A stretch of DNA of 64,000 bases from assembly GCA_012976225.1 (NCBI GenBank), contig JAAVVG010000015.1:496001-560000 (forward strand), written 5' to 3'. The position numbers and the translations under genes were made by a program. This document shows positions 57,101 to 64,000 of this stretch, piece after piece. This DNA is from Golubevia sp. BC0850 (lineage: Eukaryota > Basidiomycota > Exobasidiomycetes > Golubeviales > Golubeviaceae). Under the pieces are notes generated by a model that saw nothing but the letters and a program-made list of their open reading frames with translations, was not told where the DNA came from and did no database searches. Numbering within the stretch: the first letter of the stretch is position 1; the number at the start of each line of letters is the position of its first letter.

Positions 57101-57434
57101 CAGTCGTCCCACTTCTTCACGTTTTACCTTCGTTACCGTCCGATGCCGAATTGTGAGTTCTAAGATCCGGTTTGGAGTTCTGGAGTCCTCTACCGACCTA
57201 TCCGGCAGCTATCTAATCTTCGACTCGTCTTCATTCACTCGGAAACACAGGAAGGCTATGGTACAATCGAAAAGTCAATACTACGATGGAAGATTAGAAG
57301 GAGTTTACATCAAATTAGAAAATCAAACTAAAGTCTTAGCTCGAGGCAAATGCGTTAGAGCTGATTTCATAGCTGGAAATGAACATTGGAGTAAAGGGAT
57401 TAGAAAATGGAATGGTATCTTAGAAGAAAACTGA
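54124..57434 (+). CDS. Four-domain RNA end-healing and ligase protein (2H, phosphatase, kinase, ligase)
   Basis: Exons 54124-55320, 55394-56891, 56978-57152 and 57251-57434 encode 1017 residues. Residues about 20-190 carry two H-x-T motifs 76 residues apart (PHITLI, His78; DFHVTLTG, His154), the signature of 2H phosphoesterases such as cyclic phosphodiesterases. Residues about 190-345 are helical and TPR-like. Residues about 400-520 form a Cys phosphatase with LLVHCAGGKGRAGS (Cys488, Arg494) and an upstream Asp in PIEDG. A P-loop kinase follows with LVGLPGSGKS (Lys623). The C-terminal RNA ligase shows motif I EKIDGANVGI (Lys827), Ia QNRSHW, III FGEW, IIIa FIAFDLYD, IV EGVYIK and V ARGKCVRADF. 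The order differs from fungal Trl1 (ligase, kinase, phosphodiesterase). All catalytic motifs are intact, so it is probably active, but the natural substrate is unknown. The 2H assignment is the weakest. Confidence 0.8.
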
Positions 57435-57465
57435 ACAAATCAACCCGTCTCCATGGATTTTTGTT

Positions 57466-60327
57466 TCAACTATGTTCTTGATTTGAGTTTACCCAGGTTC
57501 TAACAGTTCCATCATCTGAACAAGAAGCCAGTAAATTCTTATTCCTGTTCCAAACTGGTTCGTAAACCGTTGTAGAGCCTGAGCTTTCTTCCTGTTGTGC
57601 TACCTGACTCCCACCATTTCGATTGCCATTTTCTTTGTTAGCAATCCCATGTCCTTTCAATGATTGAATCAATTCACCATTTTCAGCGTTCCATAGATAA
57701 ACCAATCCATCTTCACTTCCACTTGCAATCAAATTCGAATGTAAGAAGGTACTTCTAACGAAATTCTTATTAGTATTTGAATGTCCAGTTAATCTTTTCA
57801 AAGGTTTTAACATTCTGAAATCAATAATCCTACAAGAGTTATCTTTTGAATTGGATAACAAAAGAGTTCCAGATTCGTTAATTGCAATAGAAGTCACTTC
57901 TCCAAGATGAGTTTCAAGAGTCTTGACGTTGCCTCCAATCAGATCCCAGACTTTGATGGTCGAGTCTTTTGAAGCTGAAACCATGAAAGTACCACTTGGA
58001 TTGATTGCAACGCTTGAGACTGCACCTTGATGACCTGTGAAAGTTCGAGTGCAAGAAGAAGTTTCTATGTCGTACATTCGAATAATTCGATCGTAACCTC
58101 CTGCAACGGCTTGGTTCTGAAGAGGAAGGACAGAAGAAAATAGGGAACCAGAGAATGGAAAAGAGGATCGGTGCTTTGAGAAACCAAACCAAGAGTCGAA
58201 TCGATTCTGTAACTTCCCTCTCTTCAAACTCACCCCATTAGGTAAAAATTTGCAAGTATAAATATCACCAGATCTGATACTATCCAAATAGCTTCCATTG
58301 ATCCCATTCACATCGTCCCTCCCTTTAGCAGATCCTTCAAGAATCGAACTCGGAGCTAAAACCGCTTGAGCTTGATTCTCAGTAGTTGCATCAGTTTTCC
58401 AAATCCTAATCGTTCCATCACCACTTCCAGAAGCAATGAATTCACCATTTCGAGTGGAATCAACAGACCAAACTCTAGATGCATGACCAGTTAAAACTGA
58501 AACGCAAGAAGAAGCTGAAGAATTCGGAAGGGTCGAAGCTGAAGTTGAGGCTGACGTTGCCGGAAGAGTTGAAACTGGACGACGGTGTGGATTGTTAGAG
58601 ACAGACCAAATTCGAACTGTATTATCACTTGAACCAGAAACTAAAAACTCTCCAGATTCCCCTACGAAAGAGAGACATTTTACGTTTCTTCTATGACCTC
58701 TCATCTGCGATTATCAAGAGCCGAAGACGAGGAAATGATATGATCAGCTCACATCTCCCTCCCTTTGATATTCTAGATAGAAGAGAAAGAAGAAACTTTA
58801 CTCATACTTACAGTTCTTTGATTGAAATCTGGAACGACCATAGCTCTCCAATCCCACATTAAACTATCAATGACCGGAGTTTTCTGAGCTTTATACCTTG
58901 CAGATTGAAGTTGATGGGTTAAAGATTGAGACAATAGAGTGATCAATCTATGAGGTGGAACATAATTCCCACGATTGAGATCTTGTTGATGTCTATTAAA
59001 ACTCTCCTTGGAATTCTCATTGGGGTTCGTCCTCAAGTTTCCTTCGCCGTTCCCCTTCCCCTTTCCATTGCCAGTTCCCTCCTCACCTCTCCCACCTGCC
59101 AACCCCAAATTCTCAAACCCTTCCAAATTCCCATCATCTTCATCGTTGTTTGACAAGTCATCTTGATTCCCTCTCATTCCACCAAGCATAGTAGATGAAG
59201 ATGTGGATTTAGTAGATTCATTCGGGATTCCACCTTCCTTTTCAGCTCTTTCCATTGATAAAATCGCATCGTATTCTGAAACCAATTTCTCTCTTGCAGG
59301 TTGAATTCCTTCCCAAGCTCGGAAAGCTGGTGCATCAGTGACGGATTTGGCAGTAAGTAAATAACATAGATTTTGAAATTCTGTTGAGTTAGGTTGATAA
59401 TGTTCTAGAGGTTTCAATCTTTTGTTAAGGAATGTGAAAGCCTGTCAAGTCGACGGAACAAAGATGATGAGGGTGTCAGTAAAAAAGAGAGAGTGAGAGA
59501 GTGAGTGAGAGAGAGAGTGAGAGAGAGAGTGAGAGAGAGAGACTCACTTTTTGAAACTCTCTCTGTTCAATCAACTCCAAATACTGTTGTTTATAAACTG
59601 AATATTTAAAAGCTTTTTGATGTTTGATGATGCCTTTTCCTAACAATTTATCGATTTCGCCAAAATCGCCTTCCATCAAAGCTTTTCTAAGTTTCTTGTT
59701 GTCTGCTTTCAATTCTTCTCTTTCTCTATTTTTCACATTGGCTTCATCTAATAACATCAACCTTGTAGCTCCGAAACCTTCGTCATTTAACCATTGACCT
59801 ATCAATAGAATAAGATCTGAACGTAAATTTGGGCTGGAGAAATGATTGATGGGAATTAGAGAAGTTGAATAAGGCTCTTGTGAAGTAGAAGTAGAAGTAG
59901 AAGTAGTAGTGGGAATGGGAATGCTGGTTGATTGAGTTGGAGTAGTTGGAAGTTGAGATTGTGAATATGAATGTGAAGAGCTTGAATCTAGTGGAGTTGA
60001 TGGAAGGATTGGAATTGAAAGTGAACTGTTGGAAGCACAATAAGTAGATTGAGATTGCATCGAACTGTTTGGCTGATAGCTGTTGATCTGATTCTGATCC
60101 TGACCCACGATCTGATTCTGATTTAGCCCCAGATTCGAATTTCTCATTGGAATAGAAGATGGAGCTCTAGAATGAGATGGTGAAGTGTGAGCAGATGCAG
60201 ATGTTGTTGACGAAGACGAGCTGGAACCTACTCCCACTGCCATTGATGACCCTTCCATTTTTACCCCTCCTTTGTCAGTCTGGATGGTGGTAAAATTCAA
60301 GATAATTGACCGAAGAAGATGTTCCAA
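57466..60327 (-). CDS. LisH/CTLH WD40-repeat protein (WDR26/WDR47-like)
   Basis: Four exons, 60327-59548, 59441-58812, 58704-58234 and 58116-57466, encode up to 843 residues. After a Ser/Thr/Gln-rich disordered N-terminus comes a LisH/CTLH module: LILLIGQWLNDEGFGATRLML, LMEGDFGEIDKLL, KAFKYSVYKQQYLELIEQREFQKAF and LCYLLTAKSVTDAPAF. A linker with PPHRLITLLSQSL leads to about seven WD40 repeats (MRGHRRNVKCLSF, LTGHASRVWSVD, FTGHQGAVSSVAI, LTGHSNTNKNF). Proteins of this kind act as scaffolds, for example in GID/CTLH ubiquitin ligases or transcriptional complexes; which one applies here is unclear. An in-frame alternative start lies at 60258. The first intron contains a GA microsatellite. Its stop codon lies 31 bp from that of the convergent RNA-repair gene. 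Confidence 0.8.
59487..59545. repeat. GA-rich microsatellite in a WD40-gene intron
   Basis: A tract of GAGAGTGAGAGA-type units of about 55 bp fills half of the 106-nt first intron of the WD40 gene. A smaller GA run lies at about 60357-60372 upstream of the gene. Confidence 0.85.
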
Positions 60328-60533
60328 TAGACTTCAAGTAGCTTAAGAATCGAAGAGAGAGAGAGAGAGAGGAGTCAAAATGTCAATCCGGAGGGATTGA
60401 GGACATTGAGGGAACGACGATTTCAAATCTTGCCTCGAACACGATACAATTTTGGTCAGCTTATTCTACTTCTACTTCCCATCACCCCAATCCTTCCATC
60501 TAACTCTAATTCCAGTTCGAATTCAGTTCAGGG

Positions 60534-62121
60534 ATGACTTGTTCTCATCTTGTATCAACAGCAACCTCTGCTTCCACCAAGTCACTCTCACTCTCATTCT
60601 CCCTCTCCACTTCAGCTTCAATTCGACGATTAGCCACAGCCACTTCAACTCCACCACCACCTCTACCTTCAGCTTCACCAACAGAAAGACAATCAAGATT
60701 GATAGCTCTACGCCAAAAACTAGCTGCAGAAGATTCAATCAATGCTCATATAGATTCATCAGATCAATTCTTATCCCCATCTTCATCTACATCATCTTCC
60801 AAGAGAGTTCAAATGGGAAGAACCAATCACAATCGATTACCTTCACATTTAAAGACTAACATTCCAACTGGAACTGAATTCAATAGAATTAGAAAGGATG
60901 TTAGAGCTTTGGGTTTAGCTACGGTTTGTGAAGAAGCTAGATGTCCAAACATTGGTGAATGTTGGGGTGGATCTGGTGGTAAGGAGAAAGCTACAGCTAC
61001 TATCATGGTGAGTTGAGTTTGGCTTGGATTTGAGAAAGGTTGATAGATTGAAGAGGGACAGGATAGACGGAGATAGGGAAGGAAGTCTACCGTTTGGTAA
61101 GAGGTTTGTGAACCTCTGCATCTTCATTTCTTCCTCTCTCTCTTTCTACTTCTTCTAATCTAGTCGAATACCTCACTTCAAGTCTATCAGAACTAACTTT
61201 CAAATGTTCTTTCCTTCCCTCATCAGTTAATGGGAGACACCTGTACCAGAGGTTGTAGATTCTGCGCAGTAAAGACCTCTAAAACACCTCTTCCCTTAGA
61301 CATAGATGAACCTTCTCGAGTAGCCGAAGCGATTTCACGTTGGGGTTTAGGTTACATAGTTCTAACCTCAGTAGACAGAGATGACGTCTTAGACGGTGGT
61401 TCTTCTCATATCTCGAAAACCATTTCTCTTATCAAGAAAACCTCAAAAACTAGAGTTGAAGCATTAGTACCTGATTTTCAAGGTGATTTAAATCATGTTG
61501 AAGAAGTTGCGAAAAAGGAAACTGGTTTAGACGTTTTTGCTCATAATATTGAAACGGTGGAGAGAACTACTCCGATGGTTAGAGATAGAAGAGCCAAATA
61601 TAGACAGAGTTTAAGTGTTTTAAAGAAAGCTAAGGAAACTAGAGAGGAACTTTTGACTAAAACTAGTATCATGTTAGGTTGTGGTGAAACTGATGAGGAG
61701 GTTAGACAGACTTTGAAAGGTCAGTTTAGTGTCCCCTTCTTTCCCCTTCTTTCCCCTCCTTTCCTCTCCCTTTACATCCTCGTCCTAATTTCCTCCTATC
61801 TCCTCCTCTTTTTTTCTTACCCAACCAGATCTTCGAGAAAACAAAGTCGACATAGTAACTCTAGGTCAATACATGAGACCGACAAAAAGACACATGCAAG
61901 TTTCAGAATACGTTTCACCTGAGAAATTCGATCTTTGGCAAAAGGAGGCTGAAGGGATGGGATTCCTTTATGTGGCTAGTGGGGCGCTGGTTAGAAGTAG
62001 TTATAGAGCTGGTGAATTCTTCATTGATAATATCTTGGAGAAGAGAGGTGAAGGTACGGGGGGAAAGAAGAATGTTTTGGAACTTGGTGGAGAAGAAAGG
62101 AGAGAGGAGATTGAACTTTAG
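60534..62121 (+). CDS. LIP5: Lipoyl synthase, mitochondrial
   Basis: This radical-SAM enzyme inserts two sulphurs into octanoyl groups on E2 and H-protein subunits to make lipoate in mitochondria. Exons 60534-61007, 61227-61719 and 61829-62121 encode 419 residues. The auxiliary cluster motif is [13 protein letters not shown] and the radical-SAM motif [10 protein letters not shown], followed by KTPLPLD-type sequence and [17 protein letters not shown]. Later landmarks are [34 protein letters not shown] and [20 protein letters not shown]. The conserved serine and arginine near the C-terminus are in [14 protein letters not shown]. The N-terminal 60 residues are Ser/Thr/Arg-rich without acidic residues, consistent with a mitochondrial targeting peptide. 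The start at 60534 is the first ATG of the frame. The gene is divergent from the WD40 gene. Confidence 0.96.
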
Positions 62122-63805
62122 AGCAAGGGCTTAGAGAGGTAGAGGATGGGTGAAGATAACGGGTTTTCTTTGTTGCAATCTGCAATGAATATACGTTTTG
62201 TATTCTGAGAATCATCTACGAGAACGTTGAAGGTATTTTGATTGTGAAATAGTAACAGAGTGAAGCTAGATTGAAGTTTCTCACTCAAGCTTGACCTGTT
62301 AATCCATTCGATTCCAAGAATCCTGACCTTTCGATCCCAGAGCATTCTAACTGACATTCACAGTATGTAGTCAGAGCAACGTTGGAAACGTTGAGCTTCT
62401 TGAAAGCTTGAAACGGTTGGGCTTTGCTTCTTCCTTCCTGACTACTCCATCCAAATCAGTCTTTCTTCCCTTTTCTTCTTTCTAGTGATGGAACACAGCG
62501 AAATAGTGGAGTGGCTAATCTGTCTTTGGTTCCTTCTGAGAGACAGACTTTCACCAGATTCAATGGATATTGGGGAAAGGAATGAATGAGGTACTTTTTG
62601 AATCTTGATCGCGATTTCGCGAGAAGATCGAAGTTCAGAAGTCGAGGAGAGAGGTTCTTCCTCAACTTCTTGTTCCCAACTTCGTCCTCCTCTCTGGTTC
62701 ACTCTTTGGAGCTGAGATACAATCAGATGGCAAGTCCAGAAGAAAAGGTCCGACCCTGAAGAGAAAACTGGATCCATTGCCTCTCGTTCCGGAAGTGCTC
62801 TCTACAAGTTTCAATCCTCCAGTCTTTCTCTCTTCATCGCTTCATCTCAAATCACCCACTATTCTTTTATCAATGGAGGTTCCACTCTTGTCAACTGCAA
62901 ACTTCTTCACGACAGAAGGCCTTACGTACTCCAGGTATCCGAGATGAAGATGAACGAAGAGCATGAGCTTCAGTCTAACTCAGATGAGATGATTGAGAGC
63001 ACTTGAAGATTCTTTTGGTGTCTTAACACTAGAGGCATAGAGGGATGAGCCATTCTTTCCCTTTCAAGAAGACTTGAAGAGCTGAGCTAAGGTGTTCTTC
63101 CATTTCACTTTTTCACCGACTCTGTGATGGAAATTTGGCATCGGAAATACTGGAGGACAGCTCTACCGAGGTGACCTGAAAAGAATAGAATAAAATGCCA
63201 GCTAAAATCTATTGAAACATAAACTCATTCCAAGAGTGGTCTTCACCAGACGCGACCTTTCGTCCTTTCGAGGATCGCTGTGGATGCGAGCTGATGACGC
63301 GTGGCTTCCCGTTTCAGACCGACGAGCGAAAATGCTTCACCTCCAGGCTGAAGCTGATCATTCTTTTTTCTACTTTTAGCCTGATGCCCTCGAATGGTTT
63401 CAACCTCGCGCGCTTTCTTTGAATACGAGGCGACTTACTGAACATATTCTCTTTCCCCCTTCTTCGCCATCCCATTCAACCTTAATCATTTTTCACCTTC
63501 CTCTCTCTTTCTTCCTCCCTAAAAGAAAACTTAAAGTCGAAAACATCCAAGCCCATCGTCATACTAATTCAAACGAACTCCATTATCTTAGAATCACACC
63601 CATCAAATGTCAGGACGGCATCCACCCCATGTTCCGATTCAATCACCCCCCCCCAAAGGAGCTCGAACTACGCTCGATGTGAAAGGCCCTCGAAGTCTCT
63701 TCACTTTGTTGAGAAGGGCTTTGAGAAGCTTTGAAACGGTGAAGTAGTCTTCACTTTACCGAACGCTTACTGATTTGGTGCTTTATCCAAAGTACGTTTA
63801 GGGAG
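62122..63805. other. Gene-poor region after LIP5
   Basis: No protein family, RNA gene or repeat was recognised in about 1.7 kb. Short frames exist (for example minus-strand 62777-62442 and plus-strand 63419-63682), but their composition is not coding-like and no splice-linked continuation is evident. The region presumably holds the LIP5 3' flank and regulatory sequence for a gene beyond the window. Confidence 0.45.
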
Positions 63806-64000
63806 ATGAAACAATCGCCAGGAACCACCGCTCATTCTGAAGCCTCCCTTCAAGGCCAAGACTCGTCAACAACTTCCACTCCTCTCGAAACTTTTGCCAA
63901 CTCTACAAACCCTCCCCCCCCCCCTATTCCTTCTATCTGGTCTCTTGCTCCTGCTCGAGGTGCCACTTGAAGTAGTGAGGAGCGTTTGGGACCGCTTGAC
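63806..64000 (+). CDS. Possible 5' end of a gene running off the window
   Basis: An ATG at 63806 opens a frame (MKQSPGTTAHSEASLQG) that remains open to the window edge. It contains a run of about a dozen C residues near 63913, which encodes prolines. The reading frame after the C-run depends on its exact length, and another frame (PSIWSLAPARGAT) looks equally plausible but ends quickly. No family is recognisable. The call is weak. Confidence 0.15.

Noticed and set aside
63419-63682. 87-codon plus-strand frame near the window end
   Set aside because: No family resemblance, no good leader or splice signals, and composition similar to surrounding noncoding DNA.
1-64000. tRNA, rRNA, CRISPR, bacterial operon or intact transposase signals
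   Set aside because: No cloverleaf with A and B boxes, no regularly spaced repeats and no transposase or integrase motifs were found by eye. A tRNA scan could still detect a gene I missed.

Overview
This window is nuclear DNA from a filamentous or dimorphic fungus, most likely a basidiomycete. Nearly every gene is broken by short spliceosomal introns, typically 50-190 nt, with donors that are overwhelmingly GTGAGT. The gene set is eukaryotic: eRF1, SEC16, kinesin-1, a CDK12/CTK1-type kinase, SSU-processome factors, a urease accessory protein and a class I hydrophobin. The class I hydrophobin spacing, a urease pathway, a long SEC16 and intron density fit Basidiomycota. I cannot name the genus. 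I see no bacterial, plasmid or CRISPR features and no convincing tRNA or rRNA gene.

Layout. 0-5 kb: UTP21 (3' end cut by the window) and HAS1 are divergent ribosome-biogenesis genes 183 bp apart. 5-9.6 kb: two tandem paralogous multi-pass membrane proteins. 9.9-19 kb: a UreD urease accessory protein divergent from a very large SEC16. 19.4-24.8 kb: endonuclease III (NTG1), URA3 and an F-box protein. 25.5-31.5 kb: a TRM140-type tRNA m3C methyltransferase, a DUF4202 protein and a decayed F-box/LRR gene. 31.5-41.1 kb: a block bounded by two inverted copies of a ~0.5 kb repeat, holding a class I hydrophobin, a Hos1-like histone deacetylase and eRF1 (SUP45); a cutinase follows. 42-52.4 kb: kinesin-1, a 5'-truncated F-box copy and CTK1. 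52.7-62.1 kb: FCF1, a four-domain RNA-repair protein, a LisH/CTLH-WD40 protein and lipoyl synthase. 62.1-64 kb: no recognisable gene.

The item most worth attention is the 1017-residue protein at 54124-57434. It appears to combine, in order, a 2H (cyclic phosphodiesterase-like) domain, a helical region, a Cys-based phosphatase, a P-loop kinase and an ATP-dependent RNA ligase. That is a complete set of RNA end-healing and sealing activities in a different order from fungal tRNA ligase Trl1. Other points are a Tad-like LINE remnant inside an 809-nt eRF1 intron, a 1042-nt UTP21 intron carrying clustered palindromic motifs, the inverted repeat pair, three F-box relatives in three states of preservation, and a conserved cytoplasmic tail motif shared by the tandem membrane proteins.

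Exon coordinates were derived by hand from splice consensus, reading-frame phase and conservation of known families. For almost all genes the exon lengths sum to a multiple of three. Start codons of NTG1, TRM140 and the WD40 gene are the least certain points.
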